Source: Novosphingobium sp. SG919 (lineage in GTDB: Bacteria > Pseudomonadota > Alphaproteobacteria > Sphingomonadales > Sphingomonadaceae). Taken from it: a DNA stretch of 64,000 bases. This document shows, one piece after another, positions 39,581-47,631 of the stretch. Made by a program: the position numbers and the translations under genes. The first letter of the stretch is position 1, and every line of letters begins with the position of its first letter. Below the pieces are notes generated by a model. The model ran no database searches. It saw nothing but the letters and a program-made list of their open reading frames with translations, and had not been told where the DNA came from. The stretch spans positions 1,488,001 through 1,552,000 of the forward strand of contig NZ_JABCNG010000001.1 of NCBI RefSeq assembly GCF_012932495.1. Reading direction: 5' to 3'.

Positions 39581-40782
39581 GCGGCGCTCCGATCGTGCGC
39601 GTTGCCGCCAAGGGCGAAGGCGCAACGGCCGATGGGCGCTATGTTGCCCTTTCTGCCCCTGGCGATGTGCTGGAAGACGATGGCACGCTCACCTGGGGGC
39701 CAAACCATGTGGAGCCGCCCTGCCGCCATTTCCCGGCGTGCGGGGGGTGCCAGTTGCAGCACTTGTCGGAAGATGCGCTGCGGGATTACGTGGGCGACCG
39801 CGTGCTCGGCGCCGCGCGAGGGCAGGGGCTTGACCCCGGCGTGGCCGAACCAACCCACCTTTCCCCGCCGCGCACGCGCCGCCGCGCCACGCTGCACGGC
39901 CAGGCGATTGGCCGCCGCGTGGTGCTGGGCTTTCGCGAGGGTGGCAGCCACAAGACCGTGGACATGCGCGAATGCCATGTGATTGCGCCGGAAATCCTTG
40001 CCCTGGTTGCGCCGCTGCGCGCGCTGCTGGAAAGCTGGCAGGATCGCAAGCTGGCGGTGGACGTGGAAATGACCCTGGCCGACCAGGGCGTGGCGCTGGG
40101 CCTGTTCGGCCTGGCGGCCGAAAACCTGACGCAGACCGAAGCCTTGCTCGATTTTGCCCGCACCCATGGCTTGGCGCGGCTGACGCTCGATACCGGCTAT
40201 GGCCCGGAAACCACGTGGGAACCAGATCCGGCCACAGTGACTCTGGGTGGCACGGCGGTGAGCCTGCCGCCGGGCGCGTTTCTTCAGGCGACGGCCGATG
40301 GCGAAGCGGCGCTGGTGGAAGCGGCCAAGGGCTGGCTGGCTGGCGCCGCCACGGTGGCCGATCTCTTTGCCGGGCTTGGCACGTTCGCCTTTGCCCTGGC
40401 CGGGCCGGGCACCAAGGTTTTGGCGGTGGAAGCGGCGCGCGATGCGCATCTGGCGTGCCAAGCCGCGGCACGGATGAAGGGCAGGCCGGTCCATGCCTTG
40501 CACCGTGACTTGTTCCGCAATCCACTGCGCGCCGAAGAGCTTAACCGGTTTGCCGCGGTGCTGCTCGATCCGCCGCGCGCCGGAGCGCGTGAACAAGTGG
40601 CCCAGATCGCCGCGTCGACCGTGGGCCGGCTGGTCTATATCAGCTGCAACCCGGCGAGTTGGGCGCGTGATGCCGCCACGCTGGTGGCCGCAGGCTATCG
40701 GCTGGCGGGATTGAAAGCGGTGGGACAGTTCCGCTGGTCCACCCACGTCGAACTCGCCAGCCTGTTCGTGCGCGAAGGGTAA
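39577..40782 (+). CDS. TrmA/RlmD-family RNA 5-methyluridine methyltransferase
   Basis: A 401-residue SAM methyltransferase. GTG start overlapping nnrD. The iron-sulfur cysteines are at CRHFPACGGCQLQH, with the fourth likely in MRECHV. The methyltransferase domain has ADLFAGLGTFAFALA, LLDPPRAGA and the catalytic cysteine in YISCNPASW. This layout fits 23S rRNA U1939-type RlmD rather than tRNA TrmA. The N-terminal TRAM domain seems short. The precise target cannot be told from sequence. Confidence 0.88.
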   Translation: MSGAPIVRVAAKGEGATADGRYVALSAPGDVLEDDGTLTWGPNHVEPPCRHFPACGGCQLQHLSEDALRDYVGDRVLGAARGQGLDPGVAEPTHLSPPRTRRRATLHGQAIGRRVVLGFREGGSHKTVDMRECHVIAPEILALVAPLRALLESWQDRKLAVDVEMTLADQGVALGLFGLAAENLTQTEALLDFARTHGLARLTLDTGYGPETTWEPDPATVTLGGTAVSLPPGAFLQATADGEAALVEAAKGWLAGAATVADLFAGLGTFAFALAGPGTKVLAVEAARDAHLACQAAARMKGRPVHALHRDLFRNPLRAEELNRFAAVLLDPPRAGAREQVAQIAASTVGRLVYISCNPASWARDAATLVAAGYRLAGLKAVGQFRWSTHVELASLFVREG

Positions 40783-40788
40783 GCCCGG

Positions 40789-41223
40789 CTAATCGATGCG
40801 CAGGGCCAGCACCGCGGCGCGGATGGCCAATGCCACGAGGCAGAAGGTGGCGGCGCCGAACAGCGCCAGCCGCGCCGGGATCGTGTTGATCCGCGCCTGC
40901 CACAGCGAATGGATGACCCGCAGCAAGACATAGGCCCAGGCCACCAGGATATCGTCGCGCTGTGGGCCCAGCACTGCCAGGATCAGGCAAACCGCGTAGA
41001 ACAGCGTGGGCTGCTCCATCAGGTGGGCATAGTTGTGCGATGGCCAGCAGGCACCTGGCGGCAGGCGACTCTCGAGTTCCTGGCCGCGGCTGCCGGGTGG
41101 CAGGTTGTGCAACTTGCCCGAGGTCCGGGCGAACGCCTGAATGCGCGCCACCCCAAGCCAGCCCAGCATGACCAGCGACCACAGCACGAGCACGGCCGCG
41201 GGTGCCAGCATCGGCGCCTCCAT
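40789..41223 (-). CDS. MAPEG-family membrane protein
   Basis: A 144-residue membrane protein with four predicted helices. NYAHLMEQPTLFYAVCLIL and AWAYVLLRVIHSLWQ are the family pattern of microsomal glutathione transferase-like proteins. Function in bacteria is not known, with lipid peroxide reduction possible. It is convergent with the RlmD-type gene with six bases between stops. Two DnaA boxes lie 24-54 bases upstream of the start. Confidence 0.85.
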   Translation of the reverse strand: MEAPMLAPAAVLVLWSLVMLGWLGVARIQAFARTSGKLHNLPPGSRGQELESRLPPGACWPSHNYAHLMEQPTLFYAVCLILAVLGPQRDDILVAWAYVLLRVIHSLWQARINTIPARLALFGAATFCLVALAIRAAVLALRID

Positions 41224-41246
41224 CCCAAACCCCTTTCGTGCCCACG

Positions 41247-41277
41247 TTATCCACAGGCGGCGCAGGCATTATCCACA
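41247..41277. promoter_or_regulatory. Pair of perfect DnaA boxes
   Basis: TTATCCACA occurs twice in the same direction, at 41247-41255 and 41269-41277, 22 bases apart (two helical turns). Both match the high-affinity DnaA box exactly. They sit in the 94-base gap upstream of the MAPEG gene. No AT-rich unwinding region is nearby, so an origin is unlikely. A DnaA-controlled promoter or a titration site is more plausible. Confidence 0.5.
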
Positions 41278-41317
41278 GGATTGTGCGCTGCCATGCAAGC
41301 GTTGTCAAATCTGCGGC

Positions 41318-41971
41318 TCAGCGCGCGCGGGTCATCGTCACCAGCCGGTAATAGCCCAGCGGACCGGTATGAACGTCGCACACCAGGCCCGATTGCGCTG
41401 CGAGTGTGCGGCTCACGGTGGCCAGGTCGGTCCGTGGCGTGACGTGAAAGCGTGCCAGCCATGCCTGCAGCCCACGCCGCAGCGGCCCTGGCAGGCCGGC
41501 AGCATCATGGAAATCGACCATGTGCAGCGATCCGCCCGGGGCCAGCAGATGCGCGGCCTGGGCGATGGTGTCCTGCCACGGCGGGATCATCGAGAGCGCA
41601 AAGGAAATCACCACGCGGTCGAACAGCGGCGTGCCCAGCAAGGCTTGCGGATCGAACTGGCTCGCATCGGCCAGGGCAAGGCGGGCGTCCGCCCCCAGCC
41701 GCCGCCGCGCGGCACCGAGCATGTCTTGCGAAATGTCGATCCCATGGAGGCGCATGCCCGGCCATCGCCGCCCGATCAGCGCGAGGTTGCGGCCGGTGCC
41801 GCAGCCCAGTTCGAGTACACGCGCGCCGGGTGGCGCATCAAGGTCACGGATCAGCCGGTCGCGCCCGAACAGATAGTATTTGCGCGTGGCGTCATAGAGC
41901 CACACCTGCCGCCGATAGATGGCATCCATCAGCGCGGCATGTTCGCGCGCCGGCCCGGCCAGGGTGGTCAC
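41318..41971 (-). CDS. btaB: BtaB-type S-adenosylmethionine:diacylglycerylhomoserine N-methyltransferase
   Basis: A 217-residue class I methyltransferase. GTG at 41971 overlaps the btaA stop by four bases and gives VTTLAGPAREHAALMDAIYRR; longer frames only run through btaA. The SAM motif is VLELGCGTGRNLALI, and the length equals known BtaB proteins (about 210). BtaB adds three methyls to the homoserine head group to make DGTS. The assignment rests mainly on the linked btaA. Confidence 0.85.
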   Translation of the reverse strand: MTTLAGPAREHAALMDAIYRRQVWLYDATRKYYLFGRDRLIRDLDAPPGARVLELGCGTGRNLALIGRRWPGMRLHGIDISQDMLGAARRRLGADARLALADASQFDPQALLGTPLFDRVVISFALSMIPPWQDTIAQAAHLLAPGGSLHMVDFHDAAGLPGPLRRGLQAWLARFHVTPRTDLATVSRTLAAQSGLVCDVHTGPLGYYRLVTMTRAR

Positions 41972-43206
41972 GCCGTCAACTCGTAAAGGTGCACCCCGCC
42001 ATAGATCGACGAGCGATCGCGCGTGGTGAACCCGGCGCTGGCTTGCGCATGATAGGTCCAGCGGTCGAGCAGTTCGGGCGCCACCCGGCCTGGCAGCAAC
42101 GTGGGCGCCGCCGCGGTGCGGAACAGCACGCGGGCACCGGGCCGCGCGGTTCGGGTGATTTGCTGCCAAAGGGCGTTGAGCTGTTCGTCGGTCATCCAGT
42201 CCTGCGCATCGAGCAGGACGTAGCGATCACGCGAGGCATCGGGCAGGGTGGCCAGGTGCTCAGTGAAATTGGCGTGCAGCACGGTAACGCGATCGGCGCG
42301 TTCGCGTACCGCCTGCCAGTTCGCCGCCTGGAGGTAGGGCGGCAGCGGCCCCTGGCCATTGCGGGAATAGCCGCGCGAAAAGGCCTGCCAGGCGAAATAG
42401 TTTTCCTCGACCGGGAAATCGCACGCCAGCTTTTCCAACCGGCGGCGCAGCACTTGCGCCATGGGCTCGTCCCCGGCCAGCGCGTCGAATTGCGCGGGCG
42501 GGATGCCCAGGCCGAACAGCGCCGCCGGCTGATCGACCAGCCAGCGCACGAAGCGCTTGTCGAACACCGGCGCCAGTTCGCGCTCGAACACGGCGCGCTG
42601 TGCATCCTGGGTGGGGGCGGCGAGGATCGCGGCCAGGTCGATGCGGTAGAGCCTGGCCAGAAGGTGCGCGACGCCGATGAAATTCCCCAGCAGCCCGCGC
42701 TTGTAGATGCCCTTGCCGAACCCGCCGATGCGCCGCCGGCCGATCAGGTCGCGCCCTTCCCAATAGCGGCGCGTCGGCTCGTCGAGCAGCGGCAGCAGAT
42801 GCGCGCGATAGGCGGCGATGTTGGCCGCGCTGTCGGCCTGGGCGAAGAAGCGGTGGAACTGTGCATGATCGGGCAGCCCCTGCGCGGCCGCCAGTTTCAG
42901 CTTGTTGAGCGCGATGTGCGCGGTGTTGAGATCGACCGCGGTGATGCTGGCCGGATCGGCGACCAGATAGGACAGCACGTTGCACCCGCCGCTGGCGATG
43001 GCCACCACGCGGCTGTCGGGCCGAATCTGCAGGGCGTCCATGTCCACTTCGGGGTCTTCCCAGATCTGGGCATAGACCAGCCCGCGAAAGGCCTGGGCAA
43101 AGGCATGGTCCAGCAGGCGATGGGCCATCCCGGTACCCTTGCGCACGACCGAGCGGGTGATCGGGTTGGTGGCGCCGGAGTTTTCCCGGCTTTTCCGCAA
43201 TTCCAT
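41968..43206 (-). CDS. btaA: BtaA-type S-adenosylmethionine:diacylglycerol 3-amino-3-carboxypropyltransferase
   Basis: A 412-residue DUF3419 protein, the size of Rhodobacter BtaA. The start at 43206 has a purine-rich GGAAAGG tract upstream. The SAM-like domain begins VVAIASGGCNVLSYL and has ITAVDLNTAHIALNKLK. YAQIWEDPEVDMDAL and ENYFAWQAFSRGY are further conserved segments. BtaA moves the aminocarboxypropyl group of SAM onto diacylglycerol, the first step of the betaine lipid DGTS. Because it is paired with btaB, a full pathway is encoded. Confidence 0.9.
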   Translation of the reverse strand: MELRKSRENSGATNPITRSVVRKGTGMAHRLLDHAFAQAFRGLVYAQIWEDPEVDMDALQIRPDSRVVAIASGGCNVLSYLVADPASITAVDLNTAHIALNKLKLAAAQGLPDHAQFHRFFAQADSAANIAAYRAHLLPLLDEPTRRYWEGRDLIGRRRIGGFGKGIYKRGLLGNFIGVAHLLARLYRIDLAAILAAPTQDAQRAVFERELAPVFDKRFVRWLVDQPAALFGLGIPPAQFDALAGDEPMAQVLRRRLEKLACDFPVEENYFAWQAFSRGYSRNGQGPLPPYLQAANWQAVRERADRVTVLHANFTEHLATLPDASRDRYVLLDAQDWMTDEQLNALWQQITRTARPGARVLFRTAAAPTLLPGRVAPELLDRWTYHAQASAGFTTRDRSSIYGGVHLYELTA

Positions 43207-43421
43207 GGCCTTGCCTTTCCCATTCGTATGGATGGGCGTCGCTCTACGACAGTGGCGTTGCGGGATTATGGCAGGCGCGCCGCGCCGGCCGGGTGGGGCG
43301 AAAGCGCGGGGTGCAATAGGACTTGGGTTTGTCATGTGCTTGCCCTATGTGCCCTGCCCATGATGGGCAGCCCGTGCCGGACTGCCTCCAAACCCCCTGT
43401 TTTGACGATTATGGAGTGACC

Positions 43422-44627
43422 ATGGCTCAGGTTCTTGTGATTGGCGCCGGCGGCGTCGGCTCGGTCGCGGTCCACAAGATGGCGATGAATGCCGATATCT
43501 TCACCGGCATCGCCCTTGCCAGCCGCACCAAGAGCAAGTGCGACGCGATCGCCGCCTCGGTGAAGGAACGCACCGGCGTCGACGTGGCAACCTATCAGAT
43601 CGACGCCGACGACGTGGCCGCCACCACCGCGCTGATCAACGAGGTGAAGCCCGTGCTGGTGGTCAACCTGGCGCTGCCGTACCAGGACCTGACGATCATG
43701 GACGCGTGCCTGGCCGCCGGCGTGCACTATATGGACACCGCCAACTACGAACCGCGCGAGGAAGCCAAGTTCGAATACAAGTGGCAGTGGGCCTATCAGG
43801 AACGCTTCAAGGAAAAGGGCCTGATGGCGCTGCTCGGCTCGGGCTTCGATCCGGGCGTGACTTCGGTGTTCGCCACCTGGCTCAAGAAGCACAAGCTCGA
43901 CACGATTCGCACGCTCGACATTCTCGATTGCAACGGCGGCGACCATGGCCAGGCCTTTGCCACCAACTTCAACCCCGAAATCAACATCCGCGAAGTGACC
44001 GCCCCGGCGCGTCACTGGCTGAACGGCGAATGGGTGGAAACCCCGGCGCTGACCATCCGCCAGCAGTTCGATTTCGAGGCGGTTGGCCCCAAGAACATGT
44101 ACCTCATGTATCATGAGGAAATCGAAAGCCTGAAGACGCACCTGCCCGAAATCGAGCGCATCCGCTTCTGGATGACGTTTGGCGACGCCTATATCACGCA
44201 CCTCACCGTGCTGCAGAACGTGGGCATGACGCGGATCGATCCGGTGGTCTATGAAGGCAAGGAAATCATCCCCTTGCAGTTCCTGAAAGCCGTGCTGCCC
44301 GAGCCGGCCTCGCTGGGCGCCACCACCAAGGGCAAGACCAACATCGGTGATATTGCCACCGGCCTCAAGGACGGCGTTGAAAAGACCTTCTACATCTACA
44401 ACATCTGCGACCATGAAGACGCCTTTGCCGAAACCGGCAACCAGGCGATCAGCTATACCACGGGCGTTCCGGCGATGATCGGTGCGGCGCTGGTGGTGCA
44501 GGGCCTGTGGAAGGGCGAGGGCGTGTTCAACATCGAACAGCTCGATCCCGATCCGTTCATGGACATGCTCAATCAGCATGGCCTGCCCTGGCAGGTGAAG
44601 GAACTCAGCGGCCCGCTGCAGTTCTGA
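43422..44627 (+). CDS. Carboxynorspermidine/carboxyspermidine synthase
   Basis: A 401-residue saccharopine-dehydrogenase-fold enzyme. The ATG at 43422 has TGGAGTG just upstream. The Rossmann motif is VLVIGAGGVGSVAVHK. YQDLTIMDACLAAGVHYMDTA and LGSGFDPGVTSVFA are the family pattern of CANSDH. It condenses putrescine (or diaminopropane) with aspartate semialdehyde, using NADPH, to make carboxyspermidine (or carboxynorspermidine). The gene stands directly before nspC. Confidence 0.93.
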   Translation: MAQVLVIGAGGVGSVAVHKMAMNADIFTGIALASRTKSKCDAIAASVKERTGVDVATYQIDADDVAATTALINEVKPVLVVNLALPYQDLTIMDACLAAGVHYMDTANYEPREEAKFEYKWQWAYQERFKEKGLMALLGSGFDPGVTSVFATWLKKHKLDTIRTLDILDCNGGDHGQAFATNFNPEINIREVTAPARHWLNGEWVETPALTIRQQFDFEAVGPKNMYLMYHEEIESLKTHLPEIERIRFWMTFGDAYITHLTVLQNVGMTRIDPVVYEGKEIIPLQFLKAVLPEPASLGATTKGKTNIGDIATGLKDGVEKTFYIYNICDHEDAFAETGNQAISYTTGVPAMIGAALVVQGLWKGEGVFNIEQLDPDPFMDMLNQHGLPWQVKELSGPLQF

Positions 44628-44648
44628 TTTGCAGGTGAGGGGGTGTAA

Positions 44649-44748
44649 GGCCCCCACCACCCTCCAACCCCTCCTCTGAAGCGGAGGGGGAGCAAGATAC
44701 CGATAGCCCCCTCCTCTTCAGAGGAGGGGGTTGGGGGTGGTGGAAGCC
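44649..44748. repeat. REP-like compound palindrome, family A, copy 2
   Basis: Same layout as the copy at 9333-9434. The left arm CCCCCACCACCCTCCAACCC, inner CTCCTCTGAAGCGGAG, then CCCCCTCCTCTTCAGAGGAG, and the right arm GGGGTTGGGGGTGGTGGAAG. The inner CTCCTCTTCAGAGGAG is nearly a perfect hairpin. It lies in the operon between the synthase and nspC, 30 bases before the nspC start. Confidence 0.75.
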
Positions 44749-44778
44749 ATGCCCCAAGCCCACAGAAAGGCCCCACCC

Positions 44779-45975
44779 ATGGAAACCAGAGCCGGCGATC
44801 CGGGCGCCTTTGCCCATTTCGACCTGTCGCGCGTCGACAGCCCCGCCTTCGTCGTCGATGTCCAGGCGCTGCGCCGCAACCTGGCTACGCTGGCCGATAT
44901 CCGCGACCGCGCCGGGATCAAGGTGCTGGCCGCGCTCAAGGCCTTTTCGATGTGGCAGGTGGCCCCGGTTGTGGGCGAATACCTCGATGGCGTGTGCACT
45001 TCGGGCCTGTGGGAAGCCAAGCTGGCGGACGAGCACTACCAGGGCGAGATCGCGACCTATTGCGCGGCCTACAAGGCGGAAGACCTGCCCGAGATCTGCG
45101 CGCTTTCCGATCACGTGATCTTCAATTCGCCGTTCCAGATCGCGCGGTTCAAGCCCGTGCTGGATGCGGCGCGGACGGCCGGCCATGCGTTCGACGTGGG
45201 GCTGCGGATCAATCCGCTGCACCAGGAAGGCGAAGTCCCGCGCTATGACCCGTGCGCCCCGCATTCGCGCCTGGGCTTTCCGGTTGACCAGTTGCGCCCC
45301 GAACATCTCGAGGGTGTTTCCGGCCTGCACTTCCACACCCTGTGCGAGCAGGATTTCGAACCCCTGCGTCGCACCTGGGATTCGCTTGCCCCGCGCATCG
45401 CGCCGTTCCTGGGCCAGCTCAAGTGGCTGAACTTTGGCGGCGGGCACCACGTGACCCGCGCCGATTACCAGCGCGACGAACTGGTCGCCTTCCTGCGCGA
45501 CGTGAAGGCGCAGACCGGCTGCGAGCTCTATCTGGAGCCGGGCGAGGCGGTGGCGCTCGATGCCGGGATCCTGGTGGGCACCGTACTCGATCGCCACTGG
45601 AACGGGATGGACATTGCCATCACCGACATTTCCGCCACCTGCCACATGCCCGACGTGATCGAGGCTCCCTATCGTCCGGCGATGCTCGGCGAACTGCCGA
45701 TCGATGAATATGAGGACGGGGCAGGGGATGCTCCGGTGCGGCTGGGTGGGCCATCGTGCCTCGCGGGCGACGTGATCGGGGACTATCGCCTGCCTGTGGC
45801 AGCCGAGCCGGGCACGCGGTTCGCGTTCCTGGACCAGGCGCACTATTCGATGGTCAAGACCACCACCTTCAACGGCGTGCCTTTGCCATCGATCTGGCTG
45901 TGGGACAGCAACACCGATCAGCTCGATCGGATCCGCAAGTTTGCCTACGAAGATTTCCGTGACCGCCTGAGTTAA
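44779..45975 (+). CDS. nspC: Carboxynorspermidine decarboxylase
   Basis: A 398-residue PLP enzyme of the alanine-racemase fold. The start at 44779 follows GAAAGG. The PLP lysine is Lys54 in LAALKAFSMW, the glycine loop is NFGGGHHVT and the cysteine loop is ISATCHMPDV. It removes CO2 from carboxynorspermidine or carboxyspermidine to give norspermidine or spermidine. Paired with the synthase upstream, although a REP-like repeat lies between them. Confidence 0.95.
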   Translation: METRAGDPGAFAHFDLSRVDSPAFVVDVQALRRNLATLADIRDRAGIKVLAALKAFSMWQVAPVVGEYLDGVCTSGLWEAKLADEHYQGEIATYCAAYKAEDLPEICALSDHVIFNSPFQIARFKPVLDAARTAGHAFDVGLRINPLHQEGEVPRYDPCAPHSRLGFPVDQLRPEHLEGVSGLHFHTLCEQDFEPLRRTWDSLAPRIAPFLGQLKWLNFGGGHHVTRADYQRDELVAFLRDVKAQTGCELYLEPGEAVALDAGILVGTVLDRHWNGMDIAITDISATCHMPDVIEAPYRPAMLGELPIDEYEDGAGDAPVRLGGPSCLAGDVIGDYRLPVAAEPGTRFAFLDQAHYSMVKTTTFNGVPLPSIWLWDSNTDQLDRIRKFAYEDFRDRLS

Positions 45976-46079
45976 TCAAATTTATCATATGCTTGCTGCC
46001 ATATTGCTGCGCGCATTGTGCGCCCGCCGGGGGCGTGCGTGCGCCAGCCCGTGGCCCGGTGTGTGACAGATTTGTGAAA

Positions 46080-46201
46080 GGGGGATTTTTTCGCTTGAAG
46101 TTCGCCCCCTTCGGCTTATTTAGCGCTTCCTCGCTGCCCCATGGGGACTTCCAAACCGCAAGGCAGCTTTCGTTCCACGTTCCGTTTGGGGGTCCCTTGA
46201 G
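46080..46201 (+). promoter_or_regulatory. Structured 5' leader upstream of ornithine decarboxylase, speF-like candidate
   Basis: Two hairpins precede the TTG start. The first pairs GGGGG (46080-46084) with CCCCC (46105-46109), extended by a few A-T pairs. The second is a 13-bp helix: GGGACTTCCAAAC (46144-46156) with GTTTGGGGGTCCC (46184-46196), including two G-U pairs, around a 27-base loop. The only purine-rich ribosome binding tract, GGGGG, is inside the right arm, five bases before the start region. A leader RNA called speF is known before ornithine decarboxylase genes in alphaproteobacteria; this is consistent with it but not matched to its model. Confidence 0.5.
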
Positions 46202-47407
46202 TTGCACATTCATCCTGATGCACGGGCTGTAGTTCGCGCCACCGCGCCTGACCAACCCGCCATTCTGAACCGCCCGCATGCAGCTGCGCGCGCCGCCCGC
46301 TTCTTTGTCGAGAAGTTTCCGGGCAAGTCGCTCTATGCTGTCAAAGCGAACCCCTCTCCAGACCTGCTGCGCATCCTCTGGGATGCCGGCGTCACGCACT
46401 ATGATGTTGCCTCGATTGCCGAGGTGAAGCTGGTGCGCGCCACGCTTCCGCAAGCGACGCTGTGCTTCATGCACCCGGTCAAGGCCCCCCGCGCCATTGC
46501 GCAGGCCTATCACGAGTTCGGCGTTCGCACCTTCAGCCTCGATTCGCTCGACGAACTCGAAAAGATCCGCGAAGCCACCGATGGCGCGAGCGATCTGACG
46601 CTTTGCGTGCGCCTGCGCGTCTCGTCGGAACATTCGGAACTGAGCTTGGCCTCCAAGTTCGGCTGCGATCTGGTTGATGCGCGCGAACTGCTGCAGCAGA
46701 CCCGCCAGCTGGCTGATTGCCTGGGCGTGTGCTTCCACGTGGGCAGCCAGGCGATGAGCCCGCATGCCTATGTCCTGGCCCTGGAAAAGGCCCGCGCAGC
46801 GATTGTCGATGCCGCCGTCACGGTGGACATCATCGATGTCGGCGGGGGCTTCCCCTCGGTCTATCCGGGCATGGAACCGCCCCCGCTCGAAGATTACTTC
46901 GCGCTCATCGACCGCACTTATGAATCGCTGCCGGTGTCCTACTCGGCCGAGCTGTGGTGCGAACCGGGCCGTGCGCTCTGCGCGGAATACAACTCCATCA
47001 TCGTGCGCGTGGAAAAGCGTCGCGAAAACGAGCTGTTCATCAACGACGGCGCCTATGGCGCGCTGTTCGATGCGGCCCACGTCGGCTGGCGCTTCCCCGT
47101 GCGTCTGCTGCGCGAGGCGGACAACGATGCCGATAGCTCTGCCGAAGCGCAGGACTTCAGCTTCTACGGGCCGACCTGCGACGACATGGACTATATGGAA
47201 GGGCCGTTTCCGCTGCCCGGTGATGTCCGTGCCGGCGACTACATCGAGATCGGCATGCTCGGCGCCTATGGCGCGGCGATGAAGACCGCGTTCAACGGCT
47301 TCGAAGCGGTGGAAACCTACACCGTGTCGGACGAGCCGATGGCCAGCCAGTACAACGGCAGCCGCCGCGGCCAGCGCCTGAGCGACAACGTGGTGTCGCT
47401 GCGCTGA
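46202..47407 (+). CDS. Ornithine (or lysine) decarboxylase, alanine-racemase fold
   Basis: A 401-residue PLP enzyme. The TTG at 46202 is preferred since the family begins M-H-x-H-P-D-A and no in-frame ATG fits. PLP lysine is Lys48 in SLYAVKANPSPDLLR, the glycine loop is DVGGGFPSVYPG and the active-site cysteine is in FYGPTCDDMDYM. It makes putrescine from ornithine, with some relatives acting on lysine. The gene supplies the substrate for the two upstream polyamine genes. The leader may repress it when polyamine is high. Confidence 0.93.
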   Translation: MHIHPDARAVVRATAPDQPAILNRPHAAARAARFFVEKFPGKSLYAVKANPSPDLLRILWDAGVTHYDVASIAEVKLVRATLPQATLCFMHPVKAPRAIAQAYHEFGVRTFSLDSLDELEKIREATDGASDLTLCVRLRVSSEHSELSLASKFGCDLVDARELLQQTRQLADCLGVCFHVGSQAMSPHAYVLALEKARAAIVDAAVTVDIIDVGGGFPSVYPGMEPPPLEDYFALIDRTYESLPVSYSAELWCEPGRALCAEYNSIIVRVEKRRENELFINDGAYGALFDAAHVGWRFPVRLLREADNDADSSAEAQDFSFYGPTCDDMDYMEGPFPLPGDVRAGDYIEIGMLGAYGAAMKTAFNGFEAVETYTVSDEPMASQYNGSRRGQRLSDNVVSLR

Positions 47408-47410
47408 AAC

Positions 47411-47453
47411 GATGAAACCGGCGGACCACTTGCGTCCGCCGGTTCATCTTTTC
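47411..47453 (+). terminator. Intrinsic terminator after ornithine decarboxylase
   Basis: Arms GATGAAACCGGCGGA and TCCGCCGGTTCATC, with one bulged A, around a 9-base loop and followed by TTTTC. It begins three bases after the stop. Confidence 0.8.
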
Positions 47454-47514
47454 GTCATCTGACAATCGATAGAACAGTCGCACATCCCGAGTTCAATCGG
47501 GTCGCAACCCAGAG

Positions 47515-47550
47515 AAAAGGCCCCGCCGATCCGATCGGCGGGGCCTTTTT
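47515..47550. terminator. Bidirectional terminator before the TonB receptor 3' end
   Basis: A 16-bp perfect stem AAAAGGCCCCGCCGAT with loop CCG and its complement, ending in TTTTT. It serves the minus-strand TonB receptor and perhaps plus-strand read-through. The 224-base gap between the two genes holds this and the previous hairpin, nothing else. Confidence 0.85.
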
Positions 47551-47631
47551 CTTGGCCAGCTGCCGGGGCGCGGATGGCCCCGGCAATCGTTGGAGGCGCG
47601 TGGCGGCCTGAACCGCCACGCAACACCTTGA

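Noticed and set aside
41221..41317. A replication origin at the two DnaA boxes
   Set aside because: Only two boxes, no AT-rich unwinding region and none of the usual neighbours such as hemE, dnaA, parAB or gidA.
43321..43345. A Pho box for btaA
   Set aside because: Only one TGTCAT-like half site, in the wrong place and without a second half at the expected spacing.
45993..46232. A 79-residue frame in the ornithine decarboxylase leader
   Set aside because: No good ribosome binding site, odd composition, and it overlaps a hairpin region. A regulatory upstream peptide cannot be excluded but I do not see enough to call it.
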